Source of the DNA: Dryomyza anilis
Taxonomy: Eukaryota; Arthropoda; Insecta; Diptera; Dryomyzidae
Assembly (NCBI GenBank): GCA_951804985.1
Contig: OX638130.1
Span: 120,479,593 to 120,543,592, forward strand
Length of the DNA stretch: 64,000 nucleotides
Reading direction: 5' to 3'
Shown: one piece after another, positions 44,523 through 56,319 of the stretch
Position numbering within the stretch: the stretch's first letter is position 1
Layout: each line of letters opens with the position of its first letter
Translations under genes and position numbers: made by a program
Notes under the pieces: generated by a model
Told to the model about the DNA's origin: nothing
Databases searched by the model: none
The model's input: only the letters and a program-made list of their open reading frames with translations

Positions 44523-45024
44523 AATTTATCTGTGGACGGGAACTGACCATTGGGCGTGGCACCCCCATACAAGGTACCTTTTTAAGATGCTGTTTATATC
44601 AAATTTTTTGACACCATGATGTATTCTTTAAACTCACCACACCGATATTCACCATACCGGAACTCACCACACCGAATCTCACCACACCTAATCTCACCAC
44701 TCCAAAATTCACCACAATAAAACAGCTATGACGTTTATATCAACATTTTTGACACTAGGATGTATTCTTTAAACTCACCACACCGATATTAACCATACCG
44801 GAACTCACCACACCGAATCTCACCACACCTAATCTCACCACTCCAAAACTCACCTCAATAAAACTTATAAAAAATCTTAACTCTTCTACAGGGAAGTATT
44901 CTATGGGAAACATAATTTTACGGGGAAAACTCTACGGGAAAGAAGAGTCCGGCGAAGAATTGTCTTTGTTGTTCTTTTGATTACTAAAACTAAAACTCCG
45001 CAGCGAAGCACGAATCCTGCTAGT
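44523..45024 (+). mobile_element. Non-autonomous Helitron-like element, copy 2
   Basis: GGGCGTGGCACCCCCATACA near the left, a CTCACCACACCGAAT-type minisatellite, CTACGGGAAAGAAGAGTCC and the 3' end GCACGAATCCTGCTAGT follow the order of the 12.4-kb element. A 141-bp segment starting near GACACCATGATGTATTC (44610) is tandemly repeated at 44751. No Rep/helicase ORF is present. The left boundary is approximate. Confidence 0.6.
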
Positions 45025-46009
45025 CAATTATAAATCTGATTTAAATTTCTATATTATTAATTTATTGTTTGTTTAGGTATTTCTAGTACTAAAAGTATTT
45101 TGAAGTTATTGCAAAATTTACATTGATATCAGCATTTTGTAAAACTGCAAACTAAGTATTTCTAAATCTCATCAAATATTCATTAATCATTTTTTGTAAA
45201 TGACTTTTGCGACAAAATTCCATACCAACTGCGCATTTCCATTGTTTGTGCATTTCTAATTCTGAACAATTGATGCCAAACAATAGTCGACCACTTGAGG
45301 TAGATAAATGCCGAACGGCACAGAATTCTATCGGGTCCTTCAACAAACAATACAACTACTGACCATTAGAATGTAAATAATGAAGTGACGAATACTTCAA
45401 AGTCTGCTGGCTGTGAAAACATCAAATATAGCGAAAATATTCCCAGAAGGAGTTCCGACGCAGTGTAGTACCTCGAACAGTAGACTACTCTCGTTGTATG
45501 GATAATGAGACGTTTTGGGACAGTCGTGCTGCGAGTAAAATAATTAATAAATGAAATGGCAATTGCAGAAATGAAAAGATATTTAAGATCTTTAAAAAAA
45601 AAAAATAGTTTACAAAAAAATACTACTCAGTATATTATGGTGCTATCAAAAAATAAGAAGTTTTATCTTAAATAGACATACAGTACCATTTCAGAAACAA
45701 CTGGTAAATAAATCAAGTAAAGTAGTACCTAATAAAGTATATACAAATTTAAACACTCAAATCGATATTGTAAATATTGTGATTCAAAATAAAAATTTCA
45801 AATACAAAACATGAAAAGAAATAGCTATCGTTCTCCTACATGCTTAAAAAAAACCTGGAACTTGGACTTAAATGGATATATCGAAAAATTGTATTAGCTC
45901 AAATTAAACACTATTCCAATTGATAAGATTAGAACGAGACTCCACTTAGGAAAATCATTTAATCTCCAAGAAATTTCCAATTAAAGTTATAAATTAGTGC
46001 AAGGCAGAG
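45025..46009. other. AT-rich unassigned tract
   Basis: Mostly AT-rich. A less AT-rich stretch (45150-45540) holds a 67-codon minus-strand frame without a recognised domain. Nothing else is seen. Confidence 0.3.
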
Positions 46010-46620
46010 TTCTCGATATCTCGTTCTCGAACAAAATCCCAACCAGTCTGCTATTCGATTCGATATCGCTTCGAGACTGTTACGAAATGTCGAGGAATTC
46101 ATTCGATCTCGATTTCGATTTCGTATCTATATTATACAATTCGTTCTAAAATGTACGCAGATATCGTATCGAGATAATGAAGTTTATTCGAAACGATAAA
46201 AATAACGATTGTCGATCGCCATAGCATCGAATATCGAGATTGATTCGAAGAACATTGCGATTACGATGTTGATAAATATTTAATAATCGTATCTTTTCCT
46301 TAAATATTATTTTAGTATGAAAAATTATCCTATGAATTCTTTGACAAATAGTATTATTCTCGCATCAATATCGAAACGAATGTTAGACTGGAATTAATCA
46401 CATCCAGATCGCAATATTTTTTACAGAAATCATGAAAAAGATATATTTTTTCTTACGATACCAATCGATTCGATTTAATTAAATTTTTCGAGCCGCGTAA
46501 ACTTCGACAAATCGCATCGATAACTACAAACCATAAAGGTAAAAGTGTATATTATGGGGTGAATTCTCCTGTATCTTGCATTGATCTCGTATTAATATCG
46601 AAAGGATTTGCATAATGGAA
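46010..46620. mobile_element. Diverged relative of the CAGTCTGCCAT element
   Basis: CAGTCTGCTATTCGATTCGA (about 46053), GAAATGTCGAGGAATTCATT, TTCGTTCTAAAATGTACGC, GATAATGAAGTTTATTCGAA and GAATATCGAGATTGATTCGA follow the same order as in 32362-32746. No clean right terminus is visible. CGATATCG-type words are dense. Non-coding. Confidence 0.5.
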
Positions 46621-46738
46621 AATTCATTCTCTGGAATTTTATATTTTCCTATTTAAAAGTTAAATCGTTAACGTTCATTAATATTCTCTGTTTAAGAACA
46701 ATTCACCGCAAAATATAATTTTAAATTTCTCTAATAGA

Positions 46739-48187
46739 TATCGTCGCTGTCATGGCAAAGCCCTAGTAGAAATTTTGGTAAGGCCATGCTCATGGGCTGA
46801 TCATGTCATTATTTGAGATGATCGGGATATGACGAGGCCCACGATGTCCTTTTAACGCAGTGTCCTGATCATGTACTCACCTCAGGCAATGATCATGTAC
46901 TGATCGGGTAATTCCCCATATCATTATTTATCTGACCATTGCCTTGTTAAAACATGAGCATACGAAAGCACTACAAATACCCGATGAAATAAAATATCAT
47001 ACCTCACTGAAACCTGATCATTGCCCGATGAAAATTTCTTTATGAGGAACAACTAATGTAGCTTTGATCGGGACCATTGGCTGTTTAGATAATGTAAACC
47101 CTGCTATGGTGAGCATGATAAGGGCATGACAAGACAATGATCATACTTGCTCTAATAGGGGTTACCTGACGAAACCCCGATCATTTCCAGATGGCGCATC
47201 GGGCAAATTTCTACTAGGGAAGGGGAGAAAGTGCATTTTTCAAAATGTTGGGAAATCTAATTTTTATGTTTAGTGCTTTAAAAATTAGTAAAATTTAGAT
47301 TTTTTTCATTTTTTTTTTTTTGTTATTTTGGTTAATTCATCAATTATTATAATGTTTATAAAATATCTTTGGATTTGGACAAATTAATGAATTTTAAATA
47401 CGAATTTTGTAAGGCTATATCCTGCAAGACGCAAATATTTTTGTTTTTTATGTTATAACTTTTTATTAACGCAAAATAAAATTGTTGTGTAGAGGCATTA
47501 ATTGTTTGTTCTTAAATCACCTATCGATTGGCATCATTATTTAAAAATAATTTTCCAAATATTAATTTGCCATTTGTTATTTGTAAGAAAAATGTTTGGC
47601 AAATTAAAAACTAACAAGACCTTTACACCACTATTTTATATTGCACCAATAAAGAGTTACAGCACAAAAAACGAAGAAATTGGTTAAAATGAAAATCTTG
47701 TCATGACAAAAGGGCGAATCTTTTCGTTTTTTTGCTATAACTCTTTATTGGTGCAAGGTAAAATATTCGTGTTAAGACATTAATTGTTTAATTTTAAAGC
47801 ACCTTTTGATTGGCATCATTATTTAAAAATATTTTTCTTGCAAATGATAAAAATTAAAAAAAATATTTGAAAATAATGATGATGGTCGATAGGTGCTTTA
47901 ACAACAAACAATTAATGCCTTTACACCACTATATCTTATACCAATAAAAAGTTGTAGCAAAAAAACGAAAAGATTCGCCCTCTTGGCATGACAAGATTTT
48001 CAATTTTTCAAATTCGACCTTTTGGTTTTGTCTTTTGTGAATATTTATCTTTTGTGACTAGAAATATCCAACAAAACCTCACACGATTTTGACACAGTAT
48101 ACTTAAGGAAAAACTACATTCAAAAATGTAAAAAAACGCAAATGTCAAAAATTACACATTCACCCCTTTGTCATGATAGTGATGATA
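46739..48187. mobile_element. Family G TIR element, long form, interrupted by family F
   Basis: TATCGTCGCTGTCATGGCAA at the left pairs with TTGTCATGATAGTGATGATA at the right. A family F MITE (46761-47219) is inserted 22 bp inside the left end. The interior contains large imperfect palindromes (about 47455-47680 and 47697-48000) with repeated TTTTCGTTTTTTTGC-TATAACT text and internal copies of the TCATGACAAAAGGGCGAA terminal motif, so the element is foldback-like. Without the insertion it is about 1 kb. No transposase ORF. Confidence 0.75.
46761..47219 (+). mobile_element. MITE family F, copy 1 (TIR CCCTAGTAGAAATTT)
   Basis: CCCTAGTAGAAATTT and AAATTTCTACTAGGG are the termini of a 459-bp element rich in GATCATG/CATGATC words. 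AAG flanks it on both sides (46758-46760 and 47220-47222); removing the element and one AAG restores the family G terminus, so the 3-bp duplication is well supported. It is about 95% identical to the copy at 58292. Non-coding. Confidence 0.85.
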
Positions 48188-48192
48188 ATATC

Positions 48193-48283
48193 AAGAGCCA
48201 TGATCTATAACCAGATCAATTACAAGACCAATATGGTGAGATAATGTTCATTTCTATTCGAATAGGTTAAATTTCTACTAGGG
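48193..48283. mobile_element. Possible 3' fragment related to family F
   Basis: GATCTATAACCAGATCAATT and TTAAATTTCTACTAGGG (ending 48283) resemble the right part and terminus of family F. It starts immediately after the family G element. The left portion is missing. Confidence 0.4.
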
Positions 48284-50034
48284 TAGAAACAAAAGTTTTA
48301 AATAAAAATGAAATCAAAAAATTAGAAAACTTAAAAGGATTCTGTTTCATATAATGTCAATTTGTGAAGTTTATAGTTTCAAAAAACCGCATCAAATTAA
48401 TGATTTTCAGCATAAACATATAAAGAATGGTGGGGCTCTGGACAAAAGTTCGCTATACTTAATTAAAGTGTACAATACTGTTCTCTTAACGAAATAAAAT
48501 GCCTTTTATATAAATCCCATTGTTATATTTTATGGTTAATTTAATTCTACTCGAATTTAATGTGATCGTAACCTTTTTTTTAGTATAGTTTAAGCCGATT
48601 AAAACATTAACTTTTTAAGATGCAGCACTTAGGAACTCTATAAAGTTCAATACAAAATAGTTCACTTAGGAGCAAATCTATTAAATTATATGCTCTCCAA
48701 AATATAAGTTTAATTCCTTATAAATTATTGTCAAATTGCACTTGTTACAAGAGCACCGTCCCACACAAGAAAAACACACACTCACATCCTTGATCCTTAT
48801 ATTGTTTTCAGTTTTATCGTTGCTCGGCGATTACCCCGCCTACTGAACGGAGAGCCGTTCTTTTGATTATAAATAGTTCTAGCACAAGGACACGCAAGAC
48901 GTCGACGTGCAAGGACAATGCCGCTAAATACAGCGTGTCATGTCGTACATCATGTTAAGCAGCTTATGTGAGACGGACACACGAAAGAAATAGGGTCTAA
49001 AATAAAATAAAAAAAAACTGTGAGCTCGTAAAATAGCTAAATAACTAAATTGCAGCATTTAAAGGCTCGGAATTCTTCTTTTAATAATTTCAGTTTAGCC
49101 GCCAGAAATTTCTACACGTTTTAAACGTTAAGATTTTCCGGGAAAACGCGATATTCTATATTTGAGAAATACGTCGGCACCTCGAGAGCAAATGTAGCCC
49201 TTTTATTTTTTACTGCTGCTGCTGTGAATTGGGCGTCAACAATTTATCAAAATGTTGACGAAATTCTTATCAAAGTACTGGCATCATTTCGGTCGCATTA
49301 GGCAAATCCGGGGCACTAAAATAAAACACCCCGCGGTTGCGCAGAGGCGTGTTTTGGGCTGCTTGATTTATGACTTAATTCGAAGCTGCTGCTGCAGAAA
49401 TTTCTTTGAGCGACTCTTAAAGTAGGCTTGCATAATTACTTGAAGCAGCTTCTGCGCAAAAATTCAATCAATTACGTTGCCGTAATTTATCAATGCGCCA
49501 TTTTAATTACTGCGCTGGCACGCTTAATTGCAACCAAGGCGGCGGTTCGACAATCGGCGGCGCAACTTTCCCACCGTATCAGCGACATGTTGCCTGATGT
49601 GGTTGGTCTAACCTAAGGCGCATGTGTCAAAAAGCAGCCTAATTTCGGGCTTAAGTTTTGAGTAATCGCAATCGTAATGAAATTGCAAGGTTGTTGCGGA
49701 TGCAGCCAGCCAGCGAGCCATCACGCTGTAACCGTCCTAAGGCCGGGACGCAATGATGCAACCACCAACGAACGGACAACAAATAAAACATTCATCAAGC
49801 ACATCAGGACAACTTTATGCATTAATTGCATTCAATCGTGTGCAAAATTAAATAAACACATTGGGCTCGCAAACAGGCGCAATTGGCCCACGGTGCATGA
49901 TTAAAGGCGGCTTCAAGCGACCGAGCTGCTGAGGTGGCGCGATATCTGGGAATATCTGAGAGCTGAAGTGTTTTATTAATTTAAGATCTACATATAAAGC
50001 GATGCACTGATCAAAAGATTTTTTTTTTCTTAGG
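48284..50034. other. Unassigned tract with a large mixed-composition island (48760-49990)
   Basis: The 1.2-kb island is unique-looking and GC-balanced, with many TAATTA/ATTTATG/GCATTAATTGC-type words of the kind bound by homeodomain proteins, plus clustered CTGCTGCTG. Frames of 62-75 codons show no known domain. It is the best-looking candidate regulatory island in the window, but this is inference from composition only. Bases 48284-48760 are AT-rich. Confidence 0.35.
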
Positions 50035-50830
50035 AAATTTTTTTTAGTGAAAATTTGAGTTTTTAAAGAACAATTAAGATTTATGTGACAAATTAAATTT
50101 TTAGAAAAAAATATTAATTTTTATTATTTTAGTTAACAATTTTATTTTTAGTGAAACATTGAATTTTTAGTGAAAAATTGGATTTTAATGAAAAATTGAA
50201 TTTTTTGTGAACATTTGAATTTTTAGTGAAAATTTGAATTTTTAGTGAAAAATTGAATTTTTTGTGAAAAATTGAATTTTTTGTGAAAATTTTTAATTAA
50301 TTACAGAAAAATTTAATTTATAGTGAATATTTTAATTTTCAGTTAAAAATTGAATTGTTAATGAAAAATTTAATTTTCAGTAAATATTTTAATTTTCAGT
50401 GAAAATTTGAATTTTCAGGTTTTGAGTGAAAAATGTCAATTTCAGTGAGAAATTGAAATTTTAGTGAAAAATTTAATTTTCAGTGAAAAATTGAAATTTT
50501 AGTGATAACTTGAAAAATCTAATTTTTAAGTAAAACATTCAATTTTTAGAAAAAATTTAAATTTTAATTTTTAGTGAAAATTTTAATTTTTAATGAAAAT
50601 TTTAATTTTTAGTGAAAATTTTATTTTTTTTTGAAAATTTAATTTTTAGTGAAAAATGGAGTTTTTAGGGAAAATATAATTTTTTTTGTGAACAATTGAA
50701 TTTTTAGTGAAAAATTGAGTTTTTAGTGAAAATTTGAATTTTTAGTAAAAAAAATCACTTTTTACTGAAAAATTTAAATTTAAAATTTAAAATTTAATTT
50801 TTTTTTTAAGAAAAAAGTCAGTGAAATTTT
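50035..50830 (+). repeat. 19-bp minisatellite array 5
   Basis: About 0.8 kb of TTTTTAGTGAAAAATTGAA units, the most diverged of the AGTG arrays, with TTTTCAGTG and TTTTTTGTG variants. Orientation is the same as in the others. Confidence 0.85.
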
Positions 50831-51739
50831 TTTTGTTATTTTTAATTTATTATAATTTCATAAATTACTTTTTGACTATAAAAATCAACTTTCAGTGAAC
50901 TCTGATTTCAGTCACAAATATGCGCTTCGTGACGAACTCAATTATACTGCTCGCAGCGCCAGCGCTCTTAAATAGTTGAGCATCGAGCCGCCGTACGCAC
51001 CACCAGGAGCACAGCAGCATCGTTAATTCACTTTTGATTTTTCGCTGCTACTCAACGTCTTGTTTTCGGACACCGTGCCGTGGTACCGCACAGCCGTAAG
51101 CCAAAATCCTTGATTTTATGCGGTAATCATTTCAGTCATGGATTCGTCTGTACGATCCATGCGACGGCACTCGCACGCACCGCACTCACGCATGTCACTG
51201 AACGAACAACTGATCAACTTGATTTCCTCAAATATTTTAATTTAAGTTATTTTCATATAAAAATTGCAACGCTTTTTAATTGCTCCAAGCCGCCAAAATA
51301 TTCACCTTATAAAGTAAAATAAAAATATAAGGCTTGTAATCAAAAAAACAAAAGTCAGTGTTGTCATAAAATGTGGTGTATTTCATTAACAGCCAGCCAT
51401 GCTGCCGACATCGCCTCTGACAAGTGCAACTTTTTCGGTAGGACTCTTAATAAATGCCATTCGACCGACGAGTGCCGTCGGATATTTGCATATGAAATTA
51501 AAGAAATGAAATGTTGTGACGCGACGCATACAGTGGCGGCTTCTTCATCATTTCAAAAAATAGGTATTCATTAATTTGAAGTTAAAAAATAACTGCGGGC
51601 GATTCGCGTTGAGACAAGGTCTCTTTTAATTGAGGCATTTTACGAATTAATTACTCTGGAAGTTTTGAATATCAAAAAATGATAAAAATTTCGATATGTT
51701 TAAAATGTAGATTCTTCAAAATAATATTTGATCTATAAA
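50831..51739. other. Mixed-composition island between two arrays
   Basis: Bases 50900-51620 are GC-balanced and unique-looking (for example GCTCGCAGCGCCAGCGCTCT near 50952). Two plus-strand frames of 80 and 67 codons have no recognised domain. No splice structure or promoter can be asserted. Confidence 0.3.
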
Positions 51740-52970
51740 GATGAGAGGAATTTTTAGTGAATATTTTGAATTTTTAGTGAAAAATTTAAATTGTAGTGAA
51801 AAGTTTTGGTAAAAGTTTAATTTTCAGTAAAAAAAAAATTCAATATTCAGTGAAAAACTGAAATATTTTTGTAAAATATATGCTGTGTGAAAAATTAGAA
51901 TTTTAGATAAAAGTTTAATTATAGTGTAAATTTTAATTTATTTGTGAACATTTGAATTTTGACAGATATATTGAAAATTTAGTGAAGAGTAGAATTTTTA
52001 GTGAAAAATTGATTTTTTTAGTTTAATTTTGAATTTTTATTGAAAATTTAAATTTTTTTAGTGAAAAATTGAATTTTTAGTGAAAAAATGAATTTTTAGT
52101 GAAAAATTGAATTTTTAGTGAAAAAATGAATTTTTAGTGAAAAATTGAATTTTTAGTGAAAAATTGAATTTTTAGTGAAAATTTGAATTTTTTAGTGAAA
52201 AATTGAATTTTTAGTGAAAAATTGAATTTTTAGTGAAAAATTGAATTTTTAGTGAAAAATTGAATTTTTAGTGAAAAATTGAATTTTTAGTGAAAAATTG
52301 AATTTTTAGTGAAAAATTGAATTTTAGTGAAAAATTGAATTTTTAGTGAAAATAGAATTTTTAGTGAAAAATTAAATTTTTACTGAAAAATTAAATTTTT
52401 AGTGTAAAATTAAATTTTTTGTGAAAAATTGAATTTTTGGTGAAAAATTAAAATTTTTATAGTGAAAACTAGAATTTTACGTGAAAAATTTAATTTTTAG
52501 TGAAAAGTTTAATTTTTGGTGAAAAAATGAATTTTTAGTGAAAAATTGAATTTTTAGTGCAAAATTGTATTTTTAGTGAAAATTTGAATTTTAAATGAAA
52601 ATTTAAATTTTAGTGAAAATTTCAATTTTTAGTGAAAAATTGAATTTTTAGTGCAAAATTGATTTTGTAGTGAAAAATTGAATTTTTAGTGAAAAATTGA
52701 ATTTTTAGTGAAAAATTTAATTTTTAGTGAAAAATTTTATTTTTAGTTTAAAATTGAATTTTTTAATGAAAAATAGAATTTTTAGTGAAAAATTTAATTT
52801 TTAGTGAAAAATTTAATTTTTAGTGATAAATTTAGTTTTTAGTGAAAAATTTAATTTTTAGTGAAAAATTTAATATTTAGTAAAGAATTAAATTTTTTCA
52901 AAATTTATATTTTTATTAAAAAATTTAAAAATTAAAATTTTATTAATAATTTTAATTTTCAGTAAAAAAT
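51740..52970 (+). repeat. 19-bp minisatellite array 6
   Basis: About 1.2 kb of TTGAATTTTTAGTGAAAAA units, with a highly regular core (about 52,060-52,370) and diverged edges. The near-identity of core units suggests the most recent expansion lies in the middle of the array. Orientation is the same as in the others. Confidence 0.92.
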
Positions 52971-54155
52971 TTAATTTGTAAAACATATTTTTTTTACGTT
53001 TCCAATAAATAGTAAATTCTTTGAATTTGCGTTTTCGGCAAAAACCACTTAGAAAATGACTTCTCGAAATACTTAGAAACCATCAACGTCTATCATTAAT
53101 AATTTCGCACAAACCAACCTACTTGAAATTGTCCCGCAACATATTTAATGCTCTTACCGCATTACACATCAAAGCGCATCCAAGCGCCTTATATTTGACG
53201 CATTGCACATGCCAAAATTGAAATCAGAAAGTATTAAGGTCGGTTTCTGGATGGCCATGCAATCCATACATATGACAACAATTGTCGTGCCCCTGACACA
53301 CGTTGTGCTACAAATAGCCAAATAATGACTTCTTACACTACGCCGCATCAGCAGCAGCAACAGCAGAAATTTTCAAAAGCCATTCTAAAGAAAAGAAACT
53401 TCGCTCTATTTGAATGCAATTCCAAAACAATTCACGCCTTGGCACTTTGGGCAGAGGGTTTATTTTGCATTATTTGGCATTTGTGTCTCTAGGTAGCATT
53501 GGAACCTATGCAATTTTCTTAAAGAATTCTTTGTTCCTTTTGTGTTTCGCATTTGGCGTACGCTGCATGTTGCCATAATTCGCATCTTGTTATATTGTGT
53601 CAATTGTTTCAAATATTATGCATATTGTTTGTAGACGCATTAGTGAGGGTCTGGAGGGCACTGTTTTTGGAATTTCTCTACCGAGTACAGCTGGTTTTTC
53701 GTTGCGCAAATTTTTGATGAAAACAGTAGTCATAGAATTCGGTAGTCTTTGGCTCGTTAGCTGGCGCAGTGGTCAATTTTAGGTGGAAAAACATAATATT
53801 GTCGGTGGAAATTAATTGTTGTCAAACATAAAATTTGAGAAAACAAAAGCAATGCGGCATTTTACAATTTCCGATTGAAAAAGTATTAAATTATCGATTC
53901 AATAACATTTTTTTTGATCTTCCAGAATTAAAATAAATGTATAGCAGTCAGTTCTCCTAAAGACTCAGCCAGAACGGATAGACCAAGCTCTGGAGAATTA
54001 ATTCTTGCCTAAGAGTCAGACAGCTTTAACCAGTATTCAGCCAGTTCTGGGTATCAGACCTGCGCCAGTGTTATGCATTCTTGGCGTAGGACTGTGCGAA
54101 ACTTGTGACCATCGTTGTTTCCAAATCGGATATTGAAAATGTGAACACAAAGTAA
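52971..54155. other. Mixed-composition island (53040-53780) and AT-rich DNA
   Basis: A GC-balanced stretch immediately follows array 6; short frames on both strands have no known domain. Bases 53940-54130 contain a less AT-rich segment (CTCAGCCAGAACGG, CAGCCAGTTCTGGG) that may be a diverged local repeat. Nothing else is seen. Confidence 0.3.
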
Positions 54156-55037
54156 CACAAAAAAAAATTCATCAATATGACGAATTTATTCATAAATATT
54201 ATGAATTTTATCACCAACTACCAGACTCATCATATTGATACCACCGTTCATTAAATGGCATATTGATGAATACATTCATAATTATATGAAATTATTCGTA
54301 CTATCGAACATCATAGTGAAGAACGAAATATTCAATACAATGAATTTGAATCGTCATATTGATGAATTTGTTTATACTTTTAATGAATATAATGAATATA
54401 ATTTTTTACTAATATTTAAAAAAAATATATTTTTTTTTGTAAATAATTAAAAAAAGTGTCGTAACAATTTTATTTCAAAAATAACAGAAAAAAAATTTTC
54501 AAAAAAAAAAAAATTGTGAAAAAAAATTTCTAAAATTAAAAAAAAAAAAAACTTAATTAATGTATCAAAAAAAAAAAATGGAAAAAAAATGTATCAAAAA
54601 AAAAATTTTTTTTTAAACATATTTTTTATAAATATAACTTTTTATTAATAAAAAGTTGTAATAAATATATTATAAAACATTTTACTAATTCATTCCAGCA
54701 AGCATTGTATAAGAAATAACAGACAAGAACTACTTGAGAACTAAGGAGTACGTCAAATATTGAACGAAAAATAAATATTTTGATTGAAATTTGATGAACA
54801 GCATTCTTCAATATGAAGTAAAATATGTTGTATTTTATGTTCTTGTTCATTAATATGAGGAAATGTATTCTTTAAATACAGTTCATCATATTGAAGAACA
54901 TTTTTTCGATTTCATATTTATGATTGCATTCATAACATTGATGACTTTAATCATTAATATTATGAATGGTTCTTCAATACAATAAATCATAGATTGAAGA
55001 ACGGAATTCATCAATATGATGTACATTTTTTTCTGTG
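54156..55037 (+). mobile_element. Family E element, copy 2
   Basis: The termini CACAAAAAAAAATTCATCAA and CAATATGATGTAC..TTCTGTG enclose 882 bp that match copy 1 block for block, including the poly-A/poly-T centre. Short frames are not conserved between copies, so this is non-autonomous. The orientation matches copy 1 and is opposite to copy 3. Confidence 0.75.
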
Positions 55038-56319
55038 AATATTAATTAAGAAAAACCTCAATCGATATCGTAACATTGAACGGCTATACCGAAAACATTA
55101 AGTTACAAAACTTAGAACCGAAAATAAATTCGAAACGAGGGCAACCCCCTATTCGAATCTTTGTGTGAAATTCAATTCGATTTTGGTTGTCAAATATTTG
55201 AATTTCAATCGAAAGTGAAGTATTTTATTTCCTTTTTTATATTGACATATCGTAAGTAGTTCTTCTTGGCCGTCCTATAGTCACGTTGTATTCGCCGCCG
55301 TTGACTTGATTTATAGTCACGATCAGAGGTTAAAAATAATTGCAACCTGTGCTCACAGGTTGAGCGTGCTTTGACGTGTAAGTGTGTCACCGCTAATTAT
55401 GGTCATTTCAGATGGTTATCACAAGAAGACGCCGACTCAATAACCAAAGAAAACGTTGAAAGAAAGAGCGCTATAAATATTCAGTAAGACTGCGACAATT
55501 TTTAGTTGTTTTTCTTTTGTTTTTCTCTCATAAAACTTGTTAATAAAGAAATTATATTTTCCAATTTTTATTTATTATTTAATATTCCCTTTTGTCATTT
55601 GTTGCATAGAAAACAGGTGAATTTTGTTGATGCTCGCGCTTTTGTTCAACTAAACACTCCAATTAATACGCCTCGTTTCACACATTTTTCTATTAATAAT
55701 ATTGTATTGCGCGCACTGATCCTGTTGCCTTCGCATAATCTGTATTGTGCAATGGTTGCTTTCTGTCGGCTGCTGCTTTCATCTGCGCGTAACAAGTGTT
55801 AAAATTTTGTATCATCAATAGTCAAATAGTTGAAAGCAGCGCCGCCGCCGCTGCCACCGCATGTCCTTGCACTACATATATGCCTTGCATTGTTGTGTTA
55901 TCCTTATTTAGGGCCGCTAAATGAGCGCAACCACAATAGCGCGCGAATTGTTTAGGCATCCTTGGCGAGGCGGCTTCGTTACGCTGTGATCAAAATCCTA
56001 TTAATTTTTCATAATTGAAATTTTTACACTTTTCACTTGTGTCTTTTCTTCAAACACTATAGAGGCATTGTTTGTGGTACTGCTCAAGAATGTGTTAAAC
56101 GAGCGGGAAAATATGAATTGTCTTTTTTATGATTTTGTTAGAGAAAAGTGTGGGAATTGTCACGGCATATAGAGCGAATTGTATCGATCAATTTATGTGT
56201 TACTTATGTTATTATGGTCACAATTAAAATTGAAATAGATATGCAGTCATATCTGAGCAGAAGCACGCTGTTAAGTGCAAAGTACACAAGGTTGTTTATT
56301 GAAGATCAACCTCATCTTG
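55038..56319. other. Unique island bracketed by two inverted family E copies
   Basis: Bases 55200-56100 are GC-balanced in part (CGCCGCCGCTGCCACCGC near 55842) with a 98-codon plus-strand frame (55506-55802, non-ATG start) lacking a recognised domain. It lies between copies 2 and 3 of family E in inverted orientation. Confidence 0.35.
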
